Source of the DNA: an uncultured bacterium
GTDB taxonomy: Bacteria; Cyanobacteriota; Vampirovibrionia; Gastranaerophilales; Gastranaerophilaceae
DNA: 64,000 nucleotides
Assembly (NCBI GenBank): GCA_949296425.1
Contig: CASFPN010000015.1
Span: 36,262-100,261 of the forward strand
Direction: 5' to 3'
Both the position numbers and the translations under genes were made by a program. Shown here one piece after another: positions 1 to 7,790 of this stretch. Position 1 is the stretch's first letter; every line of letters starts with the position of its first letter. The notes under the pieces are model-generated. The model had not been told where the DNA came from, did no database searches, and saw only the letters and a list, made by a program, of their open reading frames with translations.

Positions 1-41
1 AAATATGCAGGTTTTACAAAAGGCGATACAAGCTCTGTCAT
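1..41 (-). CDS. Start of a phage gene, cut by the window edge
   Basis: An ATG on the minus strand at 41 directly follows the stop codon of the next upstream gene and opens a frame reading MTELVSPFVKPAY before the window ends. The position, downstream of the small terminase gene and one small gene, would suit the large terminase subunit, but thirteen residues cannot show that. Only the start and the operon-like spacing are seen. Confidence 0.4.
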   Translation of the reverse strand, partial: MTELVSPFVKPAY

Positions 42-392
42 TTAAAATACTGCTTTCTCAAATTTTATATAGCAGTCATCGGTTGTAAACACATCCAATT
101 CCCCTTGAAGCATCTTTTTTCTTATTATATCCTGTATTCCGATATAAGCATCCGCTTGGATTCCGTTTATATATGTTTCACACTTTGTATTTCTGTTAAA
201 GCAACGGAAAACAGAATTTTTAGAAAAAATTTTGTCCTTCGGAACATCTTTTATATTTGTATATTCAATTTTTTTTGGTTTTTCTTTTGCTTTTTTAAAA
301 TCTTCCATAAATTCTTTTTCAATACGCATCTTTATCAATTCATCCAGAGATGCATTATTCAATAATATTTCTTCCGCATCATTATTTTTCAT
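42..392 (-). CDS. Small prophage protein of unknown function
   Basis: A 116-residue protein, rich in lysine and glutamate, with no membrane segment and no motif I recognise. I start it at the ATG at 392 because a clear AAGGAG lies about ten bases upstream; a longer frame begins inside the small terminase gene and is unlikely to be used. It contains two cysteines in the stretch CFNRNTKC that might bind a metal with other ligands. It lies between the small terminase gene and a further phage gene that leaves the window, so it is probably part of the packaging or head module. Function unknown. Confidence 0.6.
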   Translation of the reverse strand: MKNNDAEEILLNNASLDELIKMRIEKEFMEDFKKAKEKPKKIEYTNIKDVPKDKIFSKNSVFRCFNRNTKCETYINGIQADAYIGIQDIIRKKMLQGELDVFTTDDCYIKFEKAVF

Positions 393-411
393 AAAAAATT
401 TCTCCTTTTTA

Positions 412-846
412 TTAAATTTTGCTGTCATCAAGATTGGAAATAGTTATAATTTTGGCTTGTTTATGCTCCTCTTCATCTTGATTTGCAGTAAATCCCAGAT
501 ATTTACAAAGGCTTTCTAGCGCTTTCAAGCCTGCTGATGTATCTCTCAATTTCTTTTTGCCTGTGGCATATCCTTCTTTATCCAGAACATCTTCTTCTTC
601 CAGTGAAAATTCCGCTATTTGAAGCAATTTTTGTATAACATAGCCCTTATTTACTCTTAATGAAGCTATCTGTTTTTTTAACTGATATTTAATTTCGTGA
701 ATAACAGAATCTTTTGAAAGAAGTTCTGTTGCAATTGCTTTTAAATCTTTTGATTTATACCCTGCTTTTTGAGCTGAAAGCTCGCCATTGAGGGATTTTA
801 TATATTCTAAAACAAATTTTTTTTGCTGATTGGTTAATTGTTTCAT
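412..846 (-). CDS. Phage terminase small subunit
   Basis: This 144-residue protein resembles the Terminase_2 type of small terminase subunit, which recognises phage DNA and hands it to the large ATPase/nuclease for packaging. The N-terminus (LTNQQKKFVLEYIKSLNG, then AQKAGYKSK) has the helix-turn-helix layout of this family, followed by a helical region likely to oligomerise. The ATG at 846 gives a full-length family member. The other head genes of the prophage lie upstream on the same strand, separated by a 340-base gap holding an unrelated rightward unit. The assignment rests on recognising the N-terminal pattern, not on a search. Confidence 0.7.
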   Translation of the reverse strand: MKQLTNQQKKFVLEYIKSLNGELSAQKAGYKSKDLKAIATELLSKDSVIHEIKYQLKKQIASLRVNKGYVIQKLLQIAEFSLEEEDVLDKEGYATGKKKLRDTSAGLKALESLCKYLGFTANQDEEEHKQAKIITISNLDDSKI

Positions 847-898
847 GGTCTTTTAAATTTGTTTAATTATGTACTTTCGTTACAAATCTTCGTATAAT

Positions 899-927
899 TT
901 GTAATTTTTGAAAAAAAATTGTATAAT
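899..927 (+). promoter_or_regulatory. Sigma70-type promoter for the rightward unit inside the prophage
   Basis: TTGTAA (899-904), a 17-base spacer and a perfect TATAAT (922-927). It points rightward, against the surrounding phage genes. It is followed at 967 by a strong AGGAGGGG and an ATG at 978. The spacing is ideal; activity is inferred. Confidence 0.6.
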
Positions 928-977
928 AAACATGCTATTTATATTTCGGCTAGTGTAAATCTTAACAGGAGGGGAAA

Positions 978-1079
978 ATGAATTTTAAACTTCCTGTTTT
1001 TTTTGTGTGCTACGCACGTAAATATGTCAAGTTTTGCATAAATTCGTCAAACATGGCGGCTAAAAAAGTAAAGGTATGA
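978..1079 (+). CDS. Possible 33-residue leader peptide
   Basis: A short frame with an excellent Shine-Dalgarno (AGGAGGGG, 967-974) four bases before its ATG, downstream of a good promoter. It begins MNFKLPVFFV and ends AAKKVKV. It contains a run of eight T after six codons, and then the palindromic GCTACGCACGTA motif also found in the leaders of the pilin-like genes. It therefore resembles the beginning of a pilin-leader locus that has lost its pilin, with T8 in place of G10. It may be a remnant, a leader peptide or a carrier for the structured RNA that follows. Confidence 0.4.
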   Translation: MNFKLPVFFVCYARKYVKFCINSSNMAAKKVKV

Positions 1080-1178
1080 GCGTAGCGAAAGACGAACGAC
1101 AATCAACGGAAACGTTGAGTTTTCAGTGTCGTTGTGAGCGGTACCGTTTAACGCGAACGGCAATGCTGCGCACGCAGC
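1008..1178 (+). repeat. Structured repeat region with palindromes and a nested hairpin
   Basis: Holds GCTACGCACGTA (1009-1020) and the perfect palindrome GCTGCG-CA-CGCAGC (1165-1178), the same motifs as in the pilin leaders. Between them is a nested stem: ACGACA (1096-1101) pairs with TGTCGT (1127-1132), enclosing TCAACG (1103-1108) and CGTTGA (1113-1118) around a GAAA loop. The segment 1144-1158 is the reverse complement of 15 bases in the element at 54.2 kb. No gene other than the short leader frame is seen in the 847-1184 gap. Confidence 0.6.
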
Positions 1179-1184
1179 GCTTTG

Positions 1185-1823
1185 TTACCTTCTAAACATC
1201 CTCACAGACGGCACATCGTCAACACTTGCCGATATTCTTGAACGTAAATTCATCAATGCTTCTTTATACATACTGTACCAGTAGCTGAAACGTACATGCT
1301 CCGGATTACCTTTTAATTTCATACAGGAGCCGTACACAATAATAGGTTCTACATAAGGTTCAGGTATCAAGGAGCAATCTTCTTCATTTTCCAACGAAAA
1401 TTTTTCTTGTCCCTGAGCATTCGATGCACAATTTTTTGTATAGTATATGATTTCTAAAGTTTTGTCCGAATTAAAAATCGGAAACAAAATCTTATCATTA
1501 AACAAACTATACGTATTTTGAGGTTGAGAATTAACAAAAAATCTTTCAAAATCCTGATAATATTCAAATTTAACTCCGTCTGCAATTATTGCTTCTATTC
1601 TTCCTTCAATTGTATTTTGTATTTCTGCGGTTGTTGCCGGCAGGGTAATTTCTTTCTTTCGAATTAAAAAATTCCACTTTTCAGAACCGCACACATCTGT
1701 GTTTACTATATTTATAATATTCTTTAATTTTTTATGATCATTCTTTGTTAATTCGGAAAATGTATTAACCTGTTTGTAATTCAATTCCACAAGACATTTA
1801 TTTATAAGTTCCAAATAATTCAT
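1185..1823 (-). CDS. Phage head-tail adaptor (connector) protein
   Basis: A 212-residue protein with the look of podovirus-type adaptor proteins that sit under the portal. It opens with a helical segment (MNYLELINKCLVELNY), has a central beta-rich part, and ends in a helical arm with the basic tail VPSVRMFRR. Family placement is from overall pattern and position between scaffold-like and terminase genes. A hairpin separates it from the upstream scaffold-like gene. Confidence is moderate because there is no single diagnostic motif. Confidence 0.55.
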   Translation of the reverse strand: MNYLELINKCLVELNYKQVNTFSELTKNDHKKLKNIINIVNTDVCGSEKWNFLIRKKEITLPATTAEIQNTIEGRIEAIIADGVKFEYYQDFERFFVNSQPQNTYSLFNDKILFPIFNSDKTLEIIYYTKNCASNAQGQEKFSLENEEDCSLIPEPYVEPIIVYGSCMKLKGNPEHVRFSYWYSMYKEALMNLRSRISASVDDVPSVRMFRR

Positions 1824-1847
1824 AAATTTCCTTTCGTATAAATCCTA

Positions 1848-1882
1848 AAGGGAAACAGCCTTAAACAAGACTGTTTTCCCTT
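1848..1882 (-). terminator. Hairpin between phage genes, possible attenuator
   Basis: AAGGGAAACAG (1848-1858) pairs with CTGTTTTCCCTT (1871-1882), one bulged T, loop of twelve bases. On the minus strand it lies between the scaffold-like and adaptor genes. The T tract after it is weak, so partial termination or mRNA processing is more likely than full termination. Confidence 0.4.
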
Positions 1883-1903
1883 AAAAGATTTTTTGATTTT
1901 TTG

Positions 1904-2551
1904 CTATTTTATTAGACCTTTCCTTAGCTGATCCATAATCATACGTTCGTATTTAGCAAATTCTGCACCACTCATTTTGCCGATTTGTTCACGGGTAAAA
2001 ACCAAATCCTTATTGCCGTCAGAAACTGAATTTTGTGCATAGGCACGCAATTTTTGTTTGGCGGCTTCATTTTCGCTGTTTAATGTTTTTTCGTGATCTT
2101 TTTCTCTCAAGTATCTTTCTATTGCGGTATTTTCAATTTTTTCCACAAGAGCGGATATTTTAGAGAGTTCATCCTCATCAAATACGGCATTTGCATTTTT
2201 CAAATAATCAAATACGTCAACTCTTCCATCTCTGTTAAAGAACTCAGGCATAACATCTATACTCTGAACATTCTCAACTGCTGGCTGAATTTGTTGGGCA
2301 TTAACAGGAGTCTGACTATTCTGTTGACTTAATGTATACTTTTCAAACGCCTTTTTAGTTACATAATTCATTAAATTTTGTCCTTGTTCTTGCGTCATTA
2401 CACCTGTTTGCACAAGGTTTTCGATTAATTGAATATCATTTAAAGCCATTTGTTTTACTGATTGTACATCTTTTGACAAAGGCTGGTTTGCAGCTGCCGA
2501 TGTTTGATTCCCGGCAGAGGATAAAAATTTTTCATTATTTATTGAATTCAT
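1904..2551 (-). CDS. Phage scaffold-like protein
   Basis: A 215-residue, glutamine- and asparagine-rich, helical protein with no membrane segment. The C-terminus (TREQIGKMSGAEFAKYERMI) resembles the end of phage scaffolding proteins, which bind the capsid protein during prohead assembly and then leave. It lies downstream of the capsid gene with one small gene between. Its start overlaps the end of the holin-like gene by four bases, indicating translational coupling. The scaffold role is inferred from composition, C-terminal pattern and location. Confidence 0.5.
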   Translation of the reverse strand: MNSINNEKFLSSAGNQTSAAANQPLSKDVQSVKQMALNDIQLIENLVQTGVMTQEQGQNLMNYVTKKAFEKYTLSQQNSQTPVNAQQIQPAVENVQSIDVMPEFFNRDGRVDVFDYLKNANAVFDEDELSKISALVEKIENTAIERYLREKDHEKTLNSENEAAKQKLRAYAQNSVSDGNKDLVFTREQIGKMSGAEFAKYERMIMDQLRKGLIK

Positions 2552-2784
2552 AGTACCTCACTTTTCATATATTCAACCGCAAATTCAACAGCGTCATCAA
2601 TAAATGAGGATAACAGCATTGAAATAAGCGGTTTTAAAGGAGCAAACACAGGAATATGGCTTACGATATATTTAATTGCCATATCTTTTTTCTGCTGGCC
2701 CTTCTGGCTGCCTAAAGCATCTTCTGCCTTAACAACAGCAGTTTTTGCAAGCTCCTTTATAGTGTCTTTTAATTTATCAAACAT
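2548..2784 (-). CDS. Small phage protein, LLH-type holin-like
   Basis: A 78-residue protein with a charged N-terminal helix and a hydrophobic C-terminal half (YIVSHIPVFAPLKPLISMLL). The pattern recalls LLH-family phage holins, which open the inner membrane for the endolysin, but it has only one plausible membrane-associated stretch. GAGGT lies five bases before the ATG. It is separated from the amidase gene by two structural genes, which is unusual for a holin, so it could instead be a small virion protein. Confidence 0.4.
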   Translation of the reverse strand: MFDKLKDTIKELAKTAVVKAEDALGSQKGQQKKDMAIKYIVSHIPVFAPLKPLISMLLSSFIDDAVEFAVEYMKSEVL

Positions 2785-2809
2785 AATTTACCTCTTTATT
2801 TTTAAATAA

Positions 2810-2840
2810 TGCACCTCCGGAATAATTTACCGGAGATGCA
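2810..2840 (-). terminator. Hairpin after the capsid gene
   Basis: TGCACCTCCGG (2810-2820) pairs with CCGGAGATGCA (2830-2840), one mismatch, nine-base loop. It lies just downstream of the capsid gene on the minus strand and is followed by an A/T-rich stretch. It probably terminates or processes the capsid message, allowing more capsid than downstream products. Confidence 0.45.
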
Positions 2841-2867
2841 TTCGGGGTATAAATGAACAATCAGTCG

Positions 2868-3737
2868 CTAAGAAGCTGACGGTGCTGTAACTACCATTTT
2901 AGCTAATGCGTTTGGCTGAACGACTTTTGCTCCGTAAAGATATAGACCTCTAACAAGATCTGAGAAGCTGCTTTGATCTCTCAAACTTTCAATTTTAGCC
3001 AATTGAGATGCAAAAGTAATAGCTTCGTTTGTACCTGCAAGAACATAGTACTTATTTGAAACAGCAGTTAAATTTGTGCTTACAAGAACATCCATGCCTG
3101 CGATTCTTCCGATTGCACCTTCTCTTAAAGTTTTATCAGCAACATTGTGAGCACTGATAAATTCTGAACTCTGAAGCAGGTAGGATTCAATCGTCGGGTT
3201 AATAACAACCCAGGGTCTTACACCTGCGGATACTGCATCGGAATTTTTCAAACGCAAGGCAAGATCTACAAATTTTGAATAAATTGTTGTTTTGTCAAGA
3301 GAAATTGCTGAAGATTCAGTTCCGACTGTATTTGCTGACGGAACACTTGAGTGCAGAGAAAGCAGATAAGCATCTTGAACTTCTTCAATAGCTTTTTTAG
3401 CATTTCTCAAATGGGCTTCCATAATATCTGTATTTGACTGAACCTGCGCAACATCATTAATTTTAAATGCAAAGAATTTTTTCTGATCAATTACAAGATC
3501 TGTAGAGGTAGGTGTTAATTCTTTGTATTCAAGAGTATCTGTACCCAGAGTTGAAATTGTTACGTCTGCAGGCTGAATAATTTTAACTTTATCACCCTGA
3601 TTTTTAATTTCTCCTTCCCAGTTTCTGTTTACACATTGGAGCATAACACATTCTTTGGTCAGCATGTTGTTTAACTTCTGGCTCCAAATTTCCGGAATAA
3701 ATACGGAATAAGCGTTAGTTGATGTTTGTGATGCCAT
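2868..3737 (-). CDS. Phage major capsid protein
   Basis: A 289-residue protein with the layout of P22-coat-like, HK97-fold capsid proteins. The N-terminal part has a helix followed by a beta segment (NQGDKVKIIQPADVTI), the middle has a long helical region (DIMEAHLRNAKKAIEEVQDA), and the C-terminal part has the A-domain-like segment ending in YGAKVVQPNALAKMVV. It would form the capsid shell. It sits between the head-closure gene upstream and the scaffold-like gene downstream, with a hairpin directly after its stop. AAGGAAA precedes the ATG at 3737. The exact capsid family was not tested by a search. Confidence 0.75.
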   Translation of the reverse strand: MASQTSTNAYSVFIPEIWSQKLNNMLTKECVMLQCVNRNWEGEIKNQGDKVKIIQPADVTISTLGTDTLEYKELTPTSTDLVIDQKKFFAFKINDVAQVQSNTDIMEAHLRNAKKAIEEVQDAYLLSLHSSVPSANTVGTESSAISLDKTTIYSKFVDLALRLKNSDAVSAGVRPWVVINPTIESYLLQSSEFISAHNVADKTLREGAIGRIAGMDVLVSTNLTAVSNKYYVLAGTNEAITFASQLAKIESLRDQSSFSDLVRGLYLYGAKVVQPNALAKMVVTAPSAS

Positions 3738-3797
3738 TTTTGTTTCCTTTCTTTTTTGTTAATTGGTGTAAATATGAGTAGTGCAAATATTCAAAAA

Positions 3798-5306
3798 TTA
3801 ATCGTCATTATAAATTTCTCTGAATTGAAGTCCTATAATTGCACAGGACTGTCCTGAATTTTTTCCTGATACACAAAGCTGAATAGAATAGTTAGACTCG
3901 GAAATCTCAGCTTTTTCAAGAGTATCTTTATTAACAGGCCAAACCGGATAATTTTCATTATCTTTTGCCCAGTGACAGGGGAGATTATCGGAAGTTGTAT
4001 CATCTGCCCATAGCAAATGTTCCGGGTGAACTGAATAAATTCTTTCAGAATCATCTGACATCTCACTGTCATAATCTTTATAAACGGAAAAGTTAAAATC
4101 ATTATCATTTTCCGTATCAAGAAGAAAATAAAATTCATCAATCATTTTCCTGTGATGCGGATTTGAAATAGCAAGAAACGGGGATTTCCACATAAATTTA
4201 ATAACCTGACCGTTAAAGGTTGTTCCGAAATCTTCTCTGTAAATCTTTCCCTCTTCATCAGCAGTATAAACGTTACCTTCATACATACAGGCTGTAACAA
4301 TATTTTGTGGCACAACTCGCTTATACCAGGCTTTATTTACATAATCATTTATCCAGATTGTATGAAAATAATCATCATCTGCATAGGGAAAGAAAAACCA
4401 CATCTGGCTTTTTGCTTCATAATGAAGACAGATTGTATTTTCTAATTTACCGAAAAGAGAAAATTCTTCTTTTATTTTTAATGAAATCTCGCTTCCAAGC
4501 TGAATTTGGTTTAATTCTCCGACTTGTTCAAGTGCAAAAATGCCGTTGCTCAAAAAATACTGTTTATTTTCAACATTAACTATAGCATTTGGTGCAACAG
4601 CACCTTTATTGGCAAAAAGAGTAATCGCAAAATCATCGGGGCTGGTTCCGGTCAGAAGATAAACACTATCTTTTTTATAAATCGCAAGATAGTCTTTATA
4701 CATTTTTAAGGCAGTAATAGAGCCTGTATCCGTGTGAAACTCATTAATATATCCTGCATCATTTTCACTTGTAAAATCATTATACGTTCCGAGCGCAGAA
4801 TAATAAATTGTCGCATCTTTAGCAGCCCAGACCCTGCCTTTATAAACAGCAAGAACAGCTCCGGTTAAAGTATTATCGGACAAATCTTTTAAATTACAAT
4901 CAACAATATCGTATGAAGCGTTATTTTTAATATAAAATAACCCGTCACTTTCACTCATAATGAGAATACCGTTTAAAAAATTTAAAAAAACCGGTTTAAC
5001 ACCCGTCAAAGTTTTGGAAATCAGGGTAGTATCAGCAGAAATATTATCATAAATATAAATTTTACCCGATACTGTTGTTATAACGAGTTTATTTTTATCA
5101 TACGCCGACAATTCCGCAAGACCCGTAATTTTTTCATTTACGGTTGTTAACAAAGTATTGCCAAGCTGTCTTATAATTCCTCTGTTTTGGAATATTTCAA
5201 CGTTTTCGGAATCTGACCAGTAAATTTTTTTTGTATCAAGACCTAACTCAGTTTTGGTCAAAGATTGATTTATACCGCCTGCTAAGTTATAATAAGAAAC
5301 TTCCAT
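3798..5306 (-). CDS. Phage head-closure / DNA-stabilisation protein
   Basis: A 502-residue protein of repeated beta strands with short aromatic motifs, the look of a beta propeller. It fits the P22 gp10-like packaged-DNA stabilisation proteins that plug the head-tail connector. The N-terminus (MEVSYYNLAGGINQSLTKTE) matches the usual opening of this type, where early residues read GGIN followed by a listing of sequence elements. No signal peptide or coiled coil. It ends close to the capsid gene and starts three bases after the amidase stop, so it shares their transcript. Confidence 0.6.
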   Translation of the reverse strand: MEVSYYNLAGGINQSLTKTELGLDTKKIYWSDSENVEIFQNRGIIRQLGNTLLTTVNEKITGLAELSAYDKNKLVITTVSGKIYIYDNISADTTLISKTLTGVKPVFLNFLNGILIMSESDGLFYIKNNASYDIVDCNLKDLSDNTLTGAVLAVYKGRVWAAKDATIYYSALGTYNDFTSENDAGYINEFHTDTGSITALKMYKDYLAIYKKDSVYLLTGTSPDDFAITLFANKGAVAPNAIVNVENKQYFLSNGIFALEQVGELNQIQLGSEISLKIKEEFSLFGKLENTICLHYEAKSQMWFFFPYADDDYFHTIWINDYVNKAWYKRVVPQNIVTACMYEGNVYTADEEGKIYREDFGTTFNGQVIKFMWKSPFLAISNPHHRKMIDEFYFLLDTENDNDFNFSVYKDYDSEMSDDSERIYSVHPEHLLWADDTTSDNLPCHWAKDNENYPVWPVNKDTLEKAEISESNYSIQLCVSGKNSGQSCAIIGLQFREIYNDD

Positions 5307-5309
5307 ATT

Positions 5310-5801
5310 TTATACTCCCTTTAATTTGTACCACTTGATTTTTGAACGAATAAAACTTCCGACTTCGTCTTTTGACACCCATGGATATGGAGGAAGATAA
5401 ATAATATCAATTTTTCCCGCTGATGTGGTTTTAGGATTTTTTACTCCGAACTCGTAATGTGTCATAACATTTTGTACAGTTATTGGAATGTTATACTTTT
5501 CACAAAGTGATGCACAAAAATCCATTGCACTTTCAAATTGTTTTTTCAGAATCGGATAATTCCCGACAGAAGTCTTATTTTTAAACCCTGCCATAGCACA
5601 AATTGCAACACCTATGCTTCCGGTATTTCCGCCTCCTGTATGCGCTGCATATTTGCCTATTTTGCATATTTCATTGTCTTCCGGCTTAAATTTCCCGTTA
5701 TGAATAAGTCCGTCTTTATCTACTAAAAAATGATAATGTTCTTTTTCAAAATCAGTCGGATAATATCCTCCCGCACTCCAATGTATTATTATTCTTTTCA
5801 T
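5310..5801 (-). CDS. N-acetylmuramoyl-L-alanine amidase (phage endolysin)
   Basis: A 163-residue Amidase_2-type enzyme like T7 lysozyme, cutting the bond between MurNAc and L-alanine in peptidoglycan. Zinc ligands are visible: His in IIHWSAGG near residue 7, His in the KYAAHTGGGN segment near 52, and the THYEFG stretch further on. It has no signal peptide, so release would need a holin. Its start overlaps the end of the HTH gene by 50 bases; GAGGA precedes the ATG at 5801. It is the first of the structural/lysis run in reading order, which is an odd place for an endolysin. Confidence 0.85.
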   Translation of the reverse strand: MKRIIIHWSAGGYYPTDFEKEHYHFLVDKDGLIHNGKFKPEDNEICKIGKYAAHTGGGNTGSIGVAICAMAGFKNKTSVGNYPILKKQFESAMDFCASLCEKYNIPITVQNVMTHYEFGVKNPKTTSAGKIDIIYLPPYPWVSKDEVGSFIRSKIKWYKLKGV

Positions 5802-6006
5802 AATATTCCTCTAACCAATCTTTTTTAATAAATTTGTAAATCATCACCGCATGAGTTCTGTTTTGGGCATTTAATTTTAAAACTGCTTTATCAACATGGT
5901 TTCTTACTGTTCCGTATGTAATATTCAATTTCCTCGCTATTTGTTTATCGGAATACCCAAGTGCAACTAAAGATAACACCTGCTCTTGTTTGAAAGATAA
6001 TATCAT
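5752..6006 (-). CDS. Small LuxR/GerE-type DNA-binding protein of the prophage
   Basis: An 84-residue protein that is almost only a LuxR-type helix-turn-helix: FKQEQVLSLVALGYSDKQIA followed by RKLNITYGTVRNHVDKAVLKL is the classic GerE pattern, with no receiver or sensor domain. It overlaps the amidase start by 50 bases and begins after a terminator, so it heads the late transcript. Control of late phage genes is a reasonable inference. A sigma-like region 4 is an alternative, but the V-x-N-H recognition helix favours LuxR. Confidence 0.75.
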   Translation of the reverse strand: MILSFKQEQVLSLVALGYSDKQIARKLNITYGTVRNHVDKAVLKLNAQNRTHAVMIYKFIKKDWLEEYYEKNNNTLECGRILSD

Positions 6007-6087
6007 TGTCCTTAATTCCTTTATGCTTCAATTTTTACATTCAGATTACTAAAAAACAGATAAAGTTCATTCATAATATTTCCGTTC

Positions 6088-6116
6088 AAAAAAAAGAGGG
6101 CGGGTAATCCGCCCCG
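6088..6116 (-). terminator. Intrinsic terminator on the minus strand
   Basis: GGGCGG (6098-6103) and CCGCCC (6109-6114) pair around a five-base loop. On the minus strand the stem is followed by a run of T (complement of A 6088-6095). It ends the transcript of the zinc-ribbon gene and separates it from the HTH-amidase-capsid transcript. Confidence 0.8.
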
Positions 6117-6131
6117 GAGAGTAAGATAATT

Positions 6132-6512
6132 TTAAGGATTTATTTTCAAATCTTTGTTTTCAGCCAGTCCTATTTTTAATGTTCTCAAATTTGAATAGCA
6201 CCTTTTTTTTACGCCGAATTCGTTATAATAAAGATAAAATTTCCCTGTATTTATCCTATTGTAATTTATTGGACGAATTTCATACAAAATCACATTTTTT
6301 AGCTTCTCAAAAAATAATTTTGCTTTTTTATTAACTTTCCTGACAATAGAAATATTATCATCATCATCAATTCTTGTAAGCTGAACAACTGTATGTCCGC
6401 ATACAGGACATTTTGAAAGATAATCCAGTTCGCTCACAACAAAGTTTTCCTGCGGAACAAGGCGAAAAGTCCTTGTTTTATGCAAGGCGCCGCAGCAATG
6501 AATATAGCCCAT
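6132..6512 (-). CDS. Prophage zinc-ribbon protein of unknown function
   Basis: A 126-residue soluble protein with two cysteine pairs: IHCCGALHK near the start and KCPVCGH near residue 35. These can form a small zinc ribbon, and the rest is basic and beta/alpha mixed. Such proteins often bind nucleic acid. It is bounded downstream by its own terminator and upstream by the end of the prophage-like region, so it forms a separate transcript. I do not recognise the family. Confidence 0.6.
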   Translation of the reverse strand: MGYIHCCGALHKTRTFRLVPQENFVVSELDYLSKCPVCGHTVVQLTRIDDDDNISIVRKVNKKAKLFFEKLKNVILYEIRPINYNRINTGKFYLYYNEFGVKKRCYSNLRTLKIGLAENKDLKINP

Positions 6513-6707
6513 ACCCTATCCCCTCGCGTGGTAAACGATTTTGCCGTCTTGGGCGTGAACCTTAACCACATTTTCAGTATAACGTATTCTAAATATTTGA
6601 AAAGTCCACGATTATATATACATGACCCCATGTCCATGTTTTCATGAATTTTTATATCCTAATATAACACGTTAAAGAAAAAATTTATTACACAAAATGC
6701 CTTAGAA

Positions 6708-7790
6708 CTATTTAACAACAAGCTCACAGCACATCTGGCAGGCACCAAAAACTTTTGACGCTTTAAGATTTTTTCTGAAGCATCTGTAATGAGGCAGGTT
6801 AAAAACTTTTTTTAACGACATATCTTTGACATTGCCGATTTTTTGAGAAAGACACGGATAAACATCTCCCTGAGGATTTATCATCATGTTGGAATATGGA
6901 TACATACAGGGTTTATAAATTTCTGACACAGACTTATCTGCAGGTGTGTTAAAAAATTCTTCAATTTTGGCAAGCGGATCTTTTGAATACTCAAATTTCG
7001 GTGAAAATCGTATCTTTACCCTGGATTTTTTGCTTAAACTCATTAATTCTTTATAAACTTCTTTAAAATGTTCCATATCAAAATATTTTTGTATAGGATA
7101 GCTGGCATTAAATTCAGGTACAAAACTATCAAACAATACGGAATTTTGTTTTAAATTATTGTTTCTTAAAAATGAAATTGACAGAAAATTAAACTTTTTC
7201 TCATCACACATTTTATATAGTTTTACAAGGTCATCAAGATTATTTTCAAGAACAATTGTTTTAATATCAACCATCGGACGTTTTTTACGGGAATTCATGT
7301 TGTCAAAGTTGTCCATAATTTTATCCCAAATACCGTCTTTAGCCCTGTTTAAATCATGGTTTTTGCCGTAACCATCTAAAGAAACAGATAAAAGCATCAT
7401 TCTGCTTTTTATAAACGCATCAATAATTTCGTCATTAATCAAAATACCGTTTGAAACTACATTAAGTTTTCCAAAAGTTTTTTTTGAAGTTTTCATCAAA
7501 ATATCAATAAAATCTTTTCTGATTAAAGGTTCTCCGCCAACAAGTGTGACAAACGAATACCAAGGAATTTGATCAATAATTTTAAACCATTCATCAGTTG
7601 TAAGTTCATCTTTCTTCCTGTCATCCCCGACATAACAATAAGGGCATTGAAGATTGCACCTGTATGTCAACTCAAAAAAGTATCTCAGAGGAACAGGCGC
7701 AAGGCCGCTTCTGTTATGGTAAGCAGGAAGTGCATATAAATTTCTTCCGATATCAAATAAATTTGATAAATTCACCATACTAACCGCCAA
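6708..7790 (-). CDS. Radical SAM protein with SPASM-type C-terminus
   Basis: A 360-residue radical SAM enzyme. The cluster motif CNLQCPYCY lies near residue 45 after FFELTYR, followed by the SAM-binding segment TLVGGEPL. The C-terminus has further cysteines (CMYPYSN, DVYPCLSQ, then GACQMCCEL) typical of SPASM/Twitch domains that bind extra Fe-S clusters. Relatives modify peptides or proteins, or act on small metabolites. No short precursor peptide gene lies beside it, so no substrate can be proposed. Its start overlaps the stop of the ZIP transporter gene by eleven bases, so the two are translated from one message. Confidence 0.85.
   Translation of the reverse strand: MAVSMVNLSNLFDIGRNLYALPAYHNRSGLAPVPLRYFFELTYRCNLQCPYCYVGDDRKKDELTTDEWFKIIDQIPWYSFVTLVGGEPLIRKDFIDILMKTSKKTFGKLNVVSNGILINDEIIDAFIKSRMMLLSVSLDGYGKNHDLNRAKDGIWDKIMDNFDNMNSRKKRPMVDIKTIVLENNLDDLVKLYKMCDEKKFNFLSISFLRNNNLKQNSVLFDSFVPEFNASYPIQKYFDMEHFKEVYKELMSLSKKSRVKIRFSPKFEYSKDPLAKIEEFFNTPADKSVSEIYKPCMYPYSNMMINPQGDVYPCLSQKIGNVKDMSLKKVFNLPHYRCFRKNLKASKVFGACQMCCELVVK

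Noticed and set aside
997..1004. T8 run in the 978-1079 frame as a second phase-variable tract
   Set aside because: Eight T is not rare in this A+T-rich sequence and no larger frame opens after a one-base change that I could follow beyond the hairpin region.
6434..6637. Second open frame overlapping the zinc-ribbon gene start
   Set aside because: Different frame of the same region, no Shine-Dalgarno, no recognisable pattern.
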